From: Inia geoffrensis | Lineage: Eukaryota; Chordata; Mammalia; Artiodactyla; Iniidae | Assembly: GCA_036417435.1 (NCBI GenBank) | Contig: CM070908.1 | Coordinates: 51,431,090 to 51,495,089 of the forward strand | Length of the DNA stretch: 64,000 nucleotides | Direction of reading: 5' to 3' | Part shown: one piece after another, positions 47,575-59,089 of the stretch | Layout: the number at the start of each line of letters is the position of its first letter | Numbering within the stretch: position 1 is the stretch's first letter | Made by a program: the position numbers and the translations under genes | The notes under the pieces: generated by a model | Databases searched by the model: none | The model's input: only the letters and a program-made list of their open reading frames with translations | Told to the model about the DNA's origin: nothing

Positions 47575-48005
47575 ATTGAGCAGCTACTATATGCTAGGGC
47601 AGTGTGGAAAGCAGAGTAAACCAGACAGGTCAGCTCCTGTTCTCTTTATACTGTAATAGGGAAAGTATTAATCAAATTATTTTAAATATAAAATTATAAA
47701 CTGGGACAAAAGCTATGAAAGAGAGGTCCTCAGTGTCATAGAGAATTAACTAGAGGGTCTGCCCTGTCTGGGAGGTAAGGATGGGCTTCTCTGAGGAAAG
47801 GATATTTGAAGGATGAGGGAACAGTGTTACCAAAAGAAGGAAGAGCACAGACAATGGCTCTGAGGCTGGAGGAAGGAATAGTGATAATGGTTGGAGGGAA
47901 GGAACAAGGCTGGAAGTGATGTGGGTGAGTCTGGAGAAGTATGCCAAGGCTAGACCATCTAGGGTCTGCCAGATAGGGCTGAGGATATGGTCCTTATTCT
48001 AAGAC
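47575..48005 (-). mobile_element. L2 LINE remnant
   Basis: Reverse L2 3' region: aatattgagcagctactata, gaggtaaggatgggcttctc, then gggtctgccagatagggctg. Confidence 0.6.
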
Positions 48006-48042
48006 TATCCCAGAAGTAATCCTGTCGATATCAACTCACCAT

Positions 48043-48135
48043 TGAAATGATGGTTCTCAACCTGGGGCTGTACAGCCCCCTAGGGGTCATTTTGGAACTT
48101 TGTGGAAGCTTTCTTTGGTTGTCACAGGGATTAGG
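48043..48135 (+). mobile_element. MER20-like fragment
   Basis: tggttctcaacctggggctg, ggtcattttggaactttgtg, ggttgtcacaggga match the left half of MER20, a small hAT element. Confidence 0.5.
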
Positions 48136-49414
48136 CTCATATACAGGATGCATTTTATTCATTTCAGTATAGAATGAAGGCACTGCAAGTACTTATTTGC
48201 GATTCTAGAGAGGTGAATTGGCAGAAATACGATTGAAGGCGCCTAAGTGGGTGTGTGAGTCGGGGGAGAGTGTCTGAGTTTTCTGGCCAGAGAGAGCATC
48301 CTAAAGACTTTCTAGGAGGTCGGAGCAAGTATGGTCTTCCCTTGGACATTCACAGCCGGGATTCCAAATGGAGTTAGACTTCAGGGGATCGCAGCCTCCG
48401 ATATAACCGTGAATAGACCTGTGAGTGGAGAATGAGCTAGCATAGCCCAGAATGGCCCACCCCTCCATGTTCTGTTTCAGATCATTTGGTTCCCAAATGC
48501 AACCTGCACCCCCATGCCCTGTTTCCTGGAAGCTGCAGAGTTAAGGGCAGCAAAGAACCTCACTGTCAAGAGTCTTTGACCCCATCCCGATCCCGATCCA
48601 AGAACAAGAAACTGCTGTCCATCAATGGTCAAACAAATAAAAATGATAAGACATAAGTTATGGGCTTTATTCCCAATAACAGAAGTAATGCTTGTTCATT
48701 GTAGAAACTTTGAGAAACACAGGGAAGAAACTAGAGCCTCCCACTCCCTCTCCCCCAAGATTCATATTTAAAGTAAGATTTTCTGCTATTTCATAGGAGA
48801 GAGAGAATCTGTGGTTGTTGGTTTTGGTTTGGTTTTACGAAAGAAGGGTGATACTCTACAGTTTGTAAAATGCTTTTTTTTGCTTAATATGTGATGAATA
48901 ATTTCTCGTGTCACTTAAGGTTTGTCTGCAATTAGGTTTTCAACAGCGTTTTTATAGCCAGTCACAAATGTCCCTTAGTCTGTGTAACCAGCCCCATCCC
49001 CCTTTTTGTGGCTCAAGGAGCTTCCTGTTCTGCCCATTCACGAACAAGACAGTGATGAACTCCCCTGTAGAGAAGTTTTGGTGTGCAAAGCCGTAAATAC
49101 TTCCCAGGGATAAATGGCCCTCACCTTTCACAGAGAGAGGAATGGAGCGCCTCTTACCCTGCTGAGCATGCTGGCATTAAATAACTGTCTAGACTTGTTA
49201 ACATCTAGAAATCAATGGTTGTCCCTTTATCATCCAGAAATTTCAAGGAGCCAAATGTCATAGTAGTAACATTTTAAGTCATAGTAGTATTTTTGGTGTC
49301 TGATGGTTTGGAAAAGGAACAGTGACATGGATGGACTGGGAAATTTCGTAATGCTTTTATTTTATTTTTTTAGAGCTTAATAGGAAAAGATTTATTTCTT
49401 CAGAGTTTGTATCA

Positions 49415-49631
49415 GGGCTTCCCTGGTGGCGCAGTGGTTGAGAGTCTGCCTGCCAATGCAGGGGACACGGGTTCGTGCCCCGGTCCGGGAAGATCCCACA
49501 TGCCACGGAGCGACTGGGCCCATGAGCCATGGCCGCTGAGCCTGTGCGTCCAGAGCCTGTGCTCCGCAACGGGAGAGGCCACAACAGTGAGAGGCCCACG
49601 TACAGCAAAAACAAAAACAAAAACAAAAAAA
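49415..49631 (+). mobile_element. CHR-2 SINE, short form (forward member of an inverted pair)
   Basis: Forward short CHR-2 with an aaaaac-repeat tail (49606-49630). 14-bp duplications cagagtttgtatca (49401-49414) and cagagtttatatca (49632-49645). Confidence 0.94.
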
Positions 49632-49960
49632 CAGAGTTTATATCAGTCATTTGTTGCTGGTGTGAAAATATATCTTTTTCACAAGTCACACGGTGCAAGG
49701 CTGATGGAGTCACCGCTGTGACTTTGGGACACCCTCTGTGACACATGCCTTCTTCAGTTGAAATCAAAGAAGATAATAAGCACATAAGGATCTTACAGGT
49801 TCTCTTTTATTCTTTGGCTCAAAGGTGATACCATTGGTCAGAAGCAGCCGCATGTCCTTTCCAAAAGCAAGGGGTGTTGGAGAAATCATCTTCTGTATGT
49901 CCAGTATGAAATGAGAACTGTATAACGTCTACTGCAGCCTTTCTTTTCATCAAATACTTT

Positions 49961-50161
49961 TTTTTTTTGCGGTACACGGGCCTCTCACTGTTGTGGCCTC
50001 TCCCGTTGCGGAGCACAGGCTCCGGACGCACAGGCTCAGCGGCCATGGCTCACGGGCCCAGCCGCTCCGCGGCACGTGGGATCTTCCCGGACGGGGGCAC
50101 GAGCCCGTGTCCCCTGCATCGGCAGGCAGACTCTCAACCACTGCGCCACCAGGGAAGCCCA
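49961..50161 (-). mobile_element. CHR-2 SINE, short form (reverse member of an inverted pair)
   Basis: Reverse short CHR-2 with exact 14-bp duplications tcatcaaatacttt at 49947-49960 and 50162-50175. Lies 329 bases from the forward copy at 49415. Confidence 0.94.
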
Positions 50162-51479
50162 TCATCAAATACTTTAAAGGCACTTGTATTTAAGCTGTGG
50201 CAATAGCCGCATACACTGGAAGGATGATAGTACCACGCGAGTATGAGGCATTATTTATTCAGGCTGCAGAGCATGTGGATTTCCTAACTGCTGGCAAGAA
50301 TTCCCCTCCAGGGCACCCCAGATAACCGCCTGTCCCCCCCTCACCCCCGATTGGGAACCACTGGCCAGAGAAGATGGTCCTGATGCAAACAGCAGCTGAA
50401 GGGTCCATGAGGCTGGGGGACCAGGGTGGGGGTGGGGCTGGTGCATTGTCCCAAATGAATCTGGACAGAGTTGCACAGGGTTTCTGGTATTACAGTGGGT
50501 CCTGGAGACCCTCCGGGACATTCCGAGGCCTCCATGTGTGGGTCAGTGCATTGATTTCAGTTCTGTACCAGGGAAGGCCTTCTCTCTGCTCCCTTCCTCC
50601 CATCAGTCATCCCCCACTCTCAGTGCTGGCGCTTCCTGCCCGGGCCCCTGGCTGTCCATCTGTTTCCTCCCCCTGCCATCTGCCAGAGGTGCTGCCCTAG
50701 GCCTGCTGCCTGGGAGCCTCCCTCTGACCCGCCGCCTGCCAGATGCTCTCCTTCTTTGTCACCAATTTGGCTCAGCAGTTCCTTTGCCCACTGCTCACTC
50801 CCGGGCATTCCTCTCTGGGGTCCTTAGCAACTCCTGGCATCCGTGGCCTGGCTCAGGGCCTGGTACTGGCGGCTAGTCCTCCAGCCCCGGGTCTTCCTGA
50901 GAGATGAGGGCTGGCGAGGAGCACGGGGCCTCTCCCCAGCACAGCCCTGTCCTGCTCCCTGGCGGAAATCAGCACTGTGAAGCTTCTCAGCATCCTGCTG
51001 AGAAAGCCTTTCACCTGGTTTGTGTTTTACTCCGCAGCGGCAGTGACAAGGCTCTTCCTTTCCCTTGAGCAGCCTTTTACTTTACATAAATAGAAGGATA
51101 GATTGATTGATAGAGAAAGAGAAATTGTCTATAAAATGGTTGCCACACATTACTCACGGAAGGGGTTGCTGTGAAATTTAAGAGTAAAGAGGGTGTCATT
51201 TTCATTTTTTAGAGATGGAGAAAGTGAAGGGAATTCAGAAGGGAATGAGAAGGAGGGGGGAGAAATGAAAGGCTTTCGGGTACAGGGTAAATTGGACCTT
51301 CTGGAAGGCAGAGGGAGTGATTAAATATTAGCATGACCCTCCATATCTCTTTACTCACTTCTTCCTCTTAGGTTTTCTTTATTCCCCTAAGGAGGTGGCA
51401 ACAATGCTAATATTGTTTATAAAGAAGTCTTTTTTAAACTTTTCCTCTCAAATGATGAAAGTGATACTTAACTAATTAT

Positions 51480-51680
51480 AATAGCATCTGTCACACATTG
51501 AGTTCCTGTTAGGTGACAGCCCCTGGGCTGGGTGTTTTACATGTGTGACCTCATTTAATCCTCATGATAGGTAGGTCCGATCATTATCTGCACCTTACAG
51601 ATGAGGAAACACAGAGAAATTAGCTAACTTGCCCAAAGTCACAAAGCCATAAATAGTGAAGCAGTTTGAGTCCAAATCTT
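51480..51680 (-). mobile_element. MIR SINE
   Basis: Well-preserved reverse MIR: cctcatttaatcctcatgat, caccttacagatgaggaaac, ttgcccaaagtcacaaagcc. Confidence 0.8.
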
Positions 51681-52084
51681 GAGCTCATAAAAGGACAATT
51701 TGGGGTTATTTTTTTTTCATTATCAATATGCCATGAGAATTTTTCCATGTGATTAAACCTTATTTGAAAAGGATGCTGTGATAACTACACATGGTAGTTA
51801 GTTGGACCATAACTTATCCGTTTGTCTCCTCATTGGTGGGCAGACGGTAGCAGAGCTAAAAGGAGGTGCTCTGAGATGGGACAGCAGGTACTAATGACAG
51901 TTTTACCTTTTGCCAGAGATGAACTCAGCCAGAGTGGGGAAAACCCCTCACTGGGGTATAGGCCAGACAGTGTGTGTCGTATTTTATAAAGCGTTTCACA
52001 TGTTAGTCTCTGGGCTGCTGGAAGGCTTAAGAGGAAACCGTTAGTCTCATCTTTGTGTTGAAGTCCTAAGTTCCTCCTGAGAGG

Positions 52085-52275
52085 AGAACTAAGGTTCGGG
52101 TGTCTGCTTTATTATGTCAGGCAATTTTACATGCAGTTTCCCTTTGTTTAACCCTTAATGACTCTGTTATTTATTTTCCCTTTCTGTTGGTTGAATGAAG
52201 GCTGAGAGGGTTTGTAACTTGCCCAAGTTTCAAAAATCCCATTAAATTCTGGAGCCAGCATTTGAGCCTAGGTGT
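52085..52275 (-). mobile_element. MIR-like fragment
   Basis: Degenerate MIR order (tttaacccttaatgactctg, aacttgcccaagttt, gagccagcatttgagcc). Confidence 0.5.
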
Positions 52276-52334
52276 GGCCAAGGCCCAACCCTTCCCCCAC
52301 ATGGTGTGCTGTCTGTCTGTCTGTGTATGGCAGA

Positions 52335-53835
52335 CAGGCTCCCAGCCTAGCCCACTGTGGCAGACATACCCTAGGGGGACCCCCGATGAGTCACGACCTT
52401 ATGTAATTCCATCCTCTTGAGTGTGGGCAGGACCTGTGATTTGTTCTAACCAATAAGAAATAGCAAAGATGATGGGATGTCATTCCCATGGTTATGTCAT
52501 ATGTCAAGGTGAAGGGATGCTGCACATGTAATTAAGGTTCTAAATGATGTGATTCTGAGTTGAGCAAAAGGACATTATCCCCAGGTAGGCCTGATCTAAT
52601 CAGGTGACAGCCCTCAGAAGAGGTACAGTTAAGTCTCCCACATATGAACGAATTCCGTTCCAAGAGTGTGTTCGTAAGTCCAGTTTGTTCGTAAGTCCAA
52701 CAGAGTTAGCCTAGGTACCCAACTAACACAATCGGCTATATAGTACTGTACTGTAATAGGTTTATAATACGTTTTACACAAATAATACATCAAACACAAT
52801 AAAGAAAACATTTTTAATCTTACAGGCCAGTACCTTGAAAAGTACAGTAGTACAGTACAAGAGCTGGCATACAGGGACTGGCATCGAGTGAACAGGCAAG
52901 AAGAGTTACTGACTGGAGGAGGGAGAGGAGGTGGGAGGTGGTAGAGCTGAAGGATCGTCAGCTGTAGGAGACGGAGGGCAAGCTGCAGTGTCACTCACGC
53001 CTGATGTTGATGGCACCTGTTCTGGTTCCTTGCTGGATTCAATTTTATCTACCCTCTTGAAAAGCGATCCAGTGATAGTAGTAGCTGTCACTGCTAGTAG
53101 CTCCTTTTTTCTCGTCATAGGTGACACGGTAGCACTGGATTGCGTTCTGAATGGCTGCTGCAACCTTTATGTACCATTCTATGTTCAGGTTCTGTGCTTC
53201 AAAAACTAACAGTGCCTCCTCAAATAAAATCCCCTTGCCATTTCCTGCATTGTGAATCTCTGGGCTTGAATTAAAGATACTGTACTACTGTACTGTGTAC
53301 CGTACTGTACAGTAAAGTACACAAAAGCACAACCACTTGTAGAGGATGCACGCACGTGACAGTGTACGCCAGACATGTGAACTAACTTAGGCGACTGGAC
53401 TTGCGAACGCACGTTCGCATATTTGAAAGTTCGCAACTTGAAGGCTTGTACATAGGGGACCTGCTGTACTGGGTTCTTCCCAAAGGAGAGATGCTCCGGC
53501 TGGCCCTGGAGAAGTAAACTGCCTTGCTGGGAGAGGGCCTGGCAGAAGAGCACGTGGCGAGCATCTGTAGGTTCTGTCTAGAAGCTGAGAGCAACCCTCT
53601 GCTGACAGCCAGCCAGAAAACAGGGACCTCATTCCTATAGCTGCCGTAGCATAGGAGCTTGGGTGAGGACCCCAAGCCTCAGATGAAACCCCAGTCTGGC
53701 CACCACCTACACTGCAGCCTTGAGCAGAAGTCTCTTGCCAGGGCTCCTGACTGGTGGGAACTGTGAGAGGATAAATGAATACTGTTTTAAGCTGCCAACT
53801 TGGGGTAATTTGTTATGCAGCAGTAGACATCTCAC
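52335..53835 (+). mobile_element. MaLR-type LTR interrupted by a Tigger-like element
   Basis: Left part 52335-52623 (aggacctgtgatttgttcta accaataag, gcctgatctaatcaggtgac) and right part 53469-53835 (agatgctccggctggccctg, gaactgtgaga ggataaatg, ggtaatttgttatgcagcag) join to one MLT-class LTR if the TA-flanked insertion at 52626-53466 is removed. Confidence 0.72.
52626..53466 (-). mobile_element. Tigger-like non-autonomous DNA transposon with TA duplications
   Basis: An 841-bp element flanked by TA (52624-52625 and 53467-53468). Its ends are imperfect inverted repeats: cagttaagtctcccacatat at left, and at right the complement of the same pattern, cagcaggtcccctatgtac. Inside, the minus strand keeps only the C-terminal part of a transposase-like frame (about 53220-52906), ending in a Ser/Pro-rich tail (ACPPSPTADDPSALPPPTSS). 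No DNA-binding or DDE core is left, so it is a deletion derivative that must have been moved in trans. Confidence 0.85.
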
Positions 53836-54029
53836 ACACCCACAGAAGCCCGGGCCTCCTGCATCAAATCTGGTGCTCTCATGGCTGCTCCTTAGCAAGA
53901 AAACATGGGGCAACAGCCGTTCAGGAGATAGGAGGTACAGTGGCCATTTTTACAGTAACGGTTATACAAGTTTTTATCTGGGCTGTGGTCACATGTCATT
54001 GAATTCCTGTGGAGTAAATCTGTTGGCTG

Positions 54030-54165
54030 AGTTCTTGTTCTTGGCATTATGCTGAATGCTTTAAATGCAAGAACTCACTCGTCATTACAACATCCCTCAG
54101 AGGTGTCAGTACTTCCACTTTACAGGTGAGGAAACCATGTGGGGAATTTAAATACCTTCTGTGCA
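54030..54165 (-). mobile_element. MIR fragment
   Basis: ggcattatgctgaatgcttt, agaactcactcgtcattaca and ccactttacaggtgaggaaa are reverse MIR features. Confidence 0.65.
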
Positions 54166-54289
54166 GCTACTAGACATGTAAGAACGGCCTCTACCGCCCA
54201 GTAGGCCCACTGTCCTCCAGGGTCACTTCCCAGAGCCAGTCTAAAAAATAAAAATCCTGATGCAAACAGTATTTATGGTTGTACAATTG

Positions 54290-54441
54290 TTAAAATTGTA
54301 TTTGGTTTTTTTTGAACAGATAACATTCACATGATGAAGATTTTAAAAGTTCAAAAAGTCCTCCAGTTCTTGCTTTCCCTTGCTGGAGGCTACCAGTGAT
54401 ACTGGTTTCTTGTATATCCTTCAGGGGTTATTTTATGTTTC

Positions 54442-54491
<50 letters not shown>

Positions 54492-54800
54492 TCCATCTTC
54501 TTTCCATCTTGGGGATAATTCCGTATGTGTTCAGTGTATCCTCATTCTCCTTATTTTCCTTAACAGCTGCATTGTGTTCCAGAGAATAGATGTACCATAA
54601 TTTATTTAACCAGTTCCCTCTCAACAGGCATTTAGGTTATTTCCCATCTTTTGTTATGTCGTAGTGCTGTTGTGGATACCCTTGTACATATCATAGTTCT
54701 GTGTGTGTACAAGGTAATCAGAAGGAGAAACTCCTAAAAGTAGAATTCCGGGACCCGATGTTGCCTGCTCTTGGAAATTTTTTCATGTGTCCTGTAATTT
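54290..54800 (-). mobile_element. L1M-type remnant with microsatellite
   Basis: Reverse old L1: gttcaaaaagtcctccagt, then after a GT run gatgtaccataatttattta accag and catttaggttatttcccatc. Confidence 0.65.
54443..54488. repeat. (GT)n microsatellite
   Basis: About 23 uninterrupted GT units in CMTM7 intron 1, within the L1M remnant. Length makes it likely to be polymorphic. Confidence 0.95.
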
Positions 54801-55211
54801 AGATTCTCACACGTCTCCTGTGATCTTCTCCCAGAGGGTTTCAGGGGTCTTCCACATTCATTGCCATTGAGAGACTCTACTTCGTGTTCAGGGTTCAGCG
54901 TTCCACTGCTCTAGACTCCCACTGAACTTTATTTAAGATGTTAAGAACCAGAAAAGTCTAGGGAACAAGAAGACCTGCGTGACCAGCATTTTTCTTAGAA
55001 TTTCCCAACATCCATCACAGGGAGTGTTGAAGTCAGCTCCCGTAAAAGCAGAGCTAGAGATGGGCATTCTTGTGCATCTGGTCCTTGAGTGAGGGCAGCA
55101 GTCAAGGGCAAGAGGAGGACTAGACAGATGGGTTTGAGAAGTCTCGCCTCAGCCTGATCTTGCGGGGAGCTCTGGAGAGTGAGGTGCACCACAGAGATGC
55201 TCCTCTAGCTG

Positions 55212-56960
55212 TTAGCGAGTCATAATCTTTTGGCTGGCGGAGGGTCTGGCCTTGGTGTTTGATGGCTGCTGACTGATCAGGGTGGTGAATGCTGGAGATG
55301 GGGGCTGCTGTGGCGATTTCTTAAAATAGGACAACTGAAGTTTGCTGCATAGATTGACTCTTCCTTTCACAAATGATTTCTCTGCGGCCTGAAGTGCTGT
55401 TTGATAGCATTTGACCCAGTGGAGAACTTCTTTCAAAATTGGAGTCAGTCCTCTCAAACCCTGCTGCTGCTTTATCAACCAAGTTTTTGTAATATTCTAA
55501 ATCCTTTGTTGTCATTTCAGCACGCTTTATAGCACCTTCACCAGGAGCAGATTCCATCTTAAGAAACAACTTTTTTGCTCATCCGTAAGAAATGACCTCG
55601 GTTCTGTTCTAGTTTTATCAGGAGATGCAGCAATTCAGTCCCATCTTCAGGCTTCACGTCTGATTCCAGTTCTCTTGCTGTTTCCACCACCTCTGCAGTG
55701 ACTTCCTCCACTAAAGTCTTGAACCCCTCAAGGTCATCCGTGAGGGTTGGAATCAACTTCTTTCAAACTCCTGTTAATGTTGCTGTGTTGACCTCCTCCC
55801 ATGAATCATGAATGTTCTTCATGGCAGCTAGAATGGTGAATCCTTTGCAGAGGTTTTCAGTTGACTTTGCCCAGATCCGTCAGAGGAATTCCTATCTATG
55901 GCAGCTGTATAGTCTTAACAAAATGTATTTCTTAAATAATAAGACTTGAAGTCAAAATGACTCCTTGATCCACGGGCTGCAGAATGTTGTGTTAGCAGGC
56001 TTAAAAACAACATTCACTTTGTACGTCTCCGTCAGAGAAGTTGGGCGACCACGTGCCTTGTCAACGAGTGGTCATATTTTGAAAGGAATCTTTTTTTCTG
56101 AGCAATACGGTCTTACCAGTGGGCTTAACGTGTTCAGTAAACCATGTTGTAGACAGATGTGCTGTCATCCAGGCTTTGTTGTTCCATTTAGAGAGCATAG
56201 GCAGGGTAGGTTTAGCATAATTCTTAAGGGCCCAGGATTTTCGGAATGATAAGTGAGTATTGGCTTCAATTTAACGTTGCAGTAGCCCCAAAAAAGAAAA
56301 TCAGCCTGTCCTTTGAGGCTTTGAAGCCAGGCACTGACTTCTCTCTAGCTATGAAAGTCCTGGATGGCATCTTCTTCCAATAGAAGGTGGTTTTGTCTAC
56401 GTTGAAAATCTGTGGTTTAGCGCAGCCACCTTCGTGAATTATCTTAATCAGATCTCCTACGTAACTGGCTGCGGCTTCTACATGAGCACTTGCTGCCTCA
56501 CCGTGCATTCTGATGTGATGGGGACGGCTCTTCCCTTAAACCTCATGAACCAACCTCTGCTCGTTGCAGACTTTTCTTCTGCAGCTTCCGCACCTCACTC
56601 AGCCTTCCTGGAATTGAAGAGAGTTAGGACCTGGCTCTGGATGTGGCTTTGGCTTAAGGGAATGTTGAGGCTGGTTTGATCTTCCAACCAGGCCCCTAAC
56701 ACTTTCTGTACGTCAGCATTAAGTCTGTTTTGCTTTCTTATCATTCGTGTATTCGCTGGAGGAGCACTTTTAATTTCCTCCAAGAACTTTTCCTTTGCGT
56801 TCACAGCTTGGCTGTTTGGCACAAGAGGCCGAGCTTTCAGCCTGTCAGGGCTTTTGACATGCCTTCCTCACTAAGTTTAATCCTTTCTAGCTTTTGATTT
56901 AAACTGAGAGACGTGTGAGTCTTCCTTTCACTTGAACACTTAGAGGTCGTTGTAGGGTTA
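55212..56960 (-). pseudogene. Tigger1 transposase pseudogene, copy 2
   Basis: Minus-strand transposase remains: N-terminal part with [20 protein letters not shown] (about 56790), catalytic region [20 protein letters not shown] (about 56400-56340), and C-terminal part EYYKNLVDKAAAGFERTDSN (around 55490). Open pieces at 56822-56595, 56508-56266, 55756-55559 and 55569-55321 are in different frames with stops between, so it is dead. Confidence 0.88.
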
Positions 56961-57070
56961 TTAACTGGCCTAATTTCAGTATTGTTGAGTCTCAGAGAAT
57001 AGGGACACTAGAGAAGAGGGAGAGAGATGGGGAACAGCTGGTCAGTGGAGCAGTCAGAACACACACAACA

Positions 57071-57212
57071 GGGACTTCCCTGGTGGTCCAGTGGTTAGGT
57101 CTCCATGTTTCCGCTGCAGGGGGCGTGGGGTTGATCCTGGTCGGGAAGCTAAAATCCCACATGCCGTGGGGTGCGGCCAAAAAAAACCCCAACAGACAGA
57201 CAAACAAAACCC
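57071..57212 (+). mobile_element. CHR-1 SINE nested in Tigger1
   Basis: Forward CHR-1 (gggacttccctggtggtcca head, ggggttgatcctgg B-box region, cggccaaaaaaaacccc tail). Short duplication cacaaca at 57064-57070 and 57213-57219. Confidence 0.88.
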
Positions 57213-57244
57213 CACAACACTTCCTAGTTAAGCTCACCATCTTT

Positions 57245-57559
57245 TTTTTTTTTATATATATTTATCTATTTTTGGCTGCGTTGGGTCTTCGTTGCTGCGT
57301 GCGGCCTTTCTCTAGTTGTGGCGAGCGGGGGCTACTCTTCCTTGCGGTGCGCGGGCTTCTCATTGCGGTGGCTTCTCTTGTTGCGGAGCACGGGCTCTAG
57401 GTGCACGGGCTTCGGTAGTTGTGGCACGCGGGCTCAGTAGTTGTGGTGCACGGGCTCGGTTGCTCCACGGCATGTGGGATCTTCCCGGACCGGGGCTTGA
57501 ATCCGTGTCCCCTGCATTGGCAGGTGGATTCTTAACCACTGCGCCACCAGGGAAGTCCC
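57245..57559 (-). mobile_element. CHR-2 SINE, long form, nested in Tigger1
   Basis: Reverse long CHR-2 only 32 bases from the CHR-1 above. 15-bp duplications aagctcaccatcttt (57230-57244) and aagctcaccgtcttt (57560-57574) differ at one base. Confidence 0.93.
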
Positions 57560-57909
57560 AAGCTCACCGTCTTTCACGGGCATGGTTTGTGGTGCCCCGA
57601 AAGAATTACAATAGTGACATCACTGATCACTGATCACAGATCACTATAACAAATATAATAATAATGAAAAAGTTTGAAATACTACAAGGATTACCAAAGT
57701 GTGACACAGACATGACGTGAGCAAATGCTGTCGGAAAACAGGCACCAGTAGATACTCCAGGAGATCAGTGATGCCAGTGCTATTGTAAAAAATGCAATAA
57801 AGCAAAATGCAGTAAAACAAGATATGCCTATATTTAGCGCTGTGATCACCATTTCAACATATAATTGTCTTAGTGTCATTTAGGGATAAAAAATTGATTT
57901 CCACACGTA

Positions 57910-58385
57910 GTGGGTCATCTGGTCCCCCTCCCCTCAAATGTATAGCCCCGTCCTAAACCCAGGGACCTGTGAATGTTAACCTTATTTGGAACAAGGGTCT
58001 TTGCAGATTTAATCACGTTAAGGGTCTTTAAATGATTATCTAGATTTTCTGGGTGGGCCCTACATCCCACGACAAGTGTTTTTATAAGAGACTCAACAGC
58101 AGGGTTGTGGGGAAGGCGATGGTGATGTGAAGATGGGGCAGAGCTTGAGTGATGCAGCCACGAGCCAGGATGGCCAGAGCAGCCGTGGAAGCTGGGAGAA
58201 GTAAGGAACACACCCTCCTGAAGCCTCCAGAGAGAGCTCAGCCCCGCCAACTCCTTGATTGCAGCCCAGTGATACTGATTTTGGACTTCCGGTCTCCAGA
58301 ACTGTGAAAGAATAAATTTCTGTTGTTCTAAGCCACCAATTTTGTGGTAACTTGTAACAGCAGCCACAGGACACTAATAAACCAA
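57910..58385 (+). mobile_element. MLT1-type MaLR LTR
   Basis: Forward LTR: aaccttatttggaacaaggg tctttgcagattt, ctccagaactgtgaaagaat aaatttctgttgttc, gccaccaattttgtggtaac. Solo LTR, no internal part. Confidence 0.82.
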
Positions 58386-58432
58386 TTAAAGGCTGTCCGT
58401 TGTGGGCAGACTTTTCATAGTTTGTCCTTTTA

Positions 58433-58607
58433 ATTGATTATTTATTTTTAATGTTTATTTATTTGGTTGTGCCGGGTCTTATTTACAGCACACAGGATCT
58501 TTAGTTGCGGCATGCATGTGGGATCTAGTTCCCCGACCAGGGATCGAACCCAGTTCCCCTGCATTGGGAGTGTGGAGCCTTAGCCGCTGAGCCACCAGGG
58601 TAGTCCC
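58433..58607 (-). mobile_element. CHR-1 SINE
   Basis: Reverse CHR-1 with exact 15-bp duplications tagtttgtccttttа-type targets at 58418-58432 and 58608-58622. Confidence 0.92.
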
Positions 58608-59089
58608 TAGTTTGTCCTTTTAGAAGCGTGAAGTTTTGGAGAGGTGATGGCCACGCTCCGCCACTCTGGCTGGCAGTTACGCCTCCATCTTCTTTATCTT
58701 AGCACATTTTTTTCCTTAATAGCTTCTTCAGAGAGAGAAGCGGTCCTTGAATTTTTGCTGAGAAAAGCAGAACCATAAAGACAGAGCAAACTTGAAGGGA
58801 GAGAGCATCAGAGTCATTCTCAGATGGCAGGGTGGAGGCAAAAGATCAAAATTGGGTTCCAGAGATGTGCTGTCTGGCTTTCCACAGACAGTAAATGAAG
58901 TGTCCCCAATTCCTGCAAACTGTTAGATGCCAAATAAATTTTACCGCATTCTAGGAGAATCTTTACAGATAAGAGACCGCAGCTCACATACATCTTAAAA
59001 TGGTCACGTGAACCCTGCTTAATTTACTGCTTGTGAAATAGTTGCTGTTTTAAATGTTTGTTGAAGTGCCCAATGATTTGTCTCTAAAC

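Larger units (their letters stand above)
55208..57829 (-). mobile_element. Tigger1 DNA transposon, copy 2 (reverse)
   Basis: Reverse orientation relative to copy 1. The right end is nearly complete (aaaacaagatatgcc near 57829). The left end starts inside the element at about 55208 (agcgagtcataatcttttgg), so a few hundred bases of the terminus are missing. Two SINEs of different families are nested at 57071 and 57245. Confidence 0.9.

Noticed and set aside
55208..57829. A domesticated transposase gene (TIGD-like)
   Set aside because: Stops and frameshifts divide both Tigger1 copies into short pieces, and SINEs interrupt them; no continuous frame is retained.
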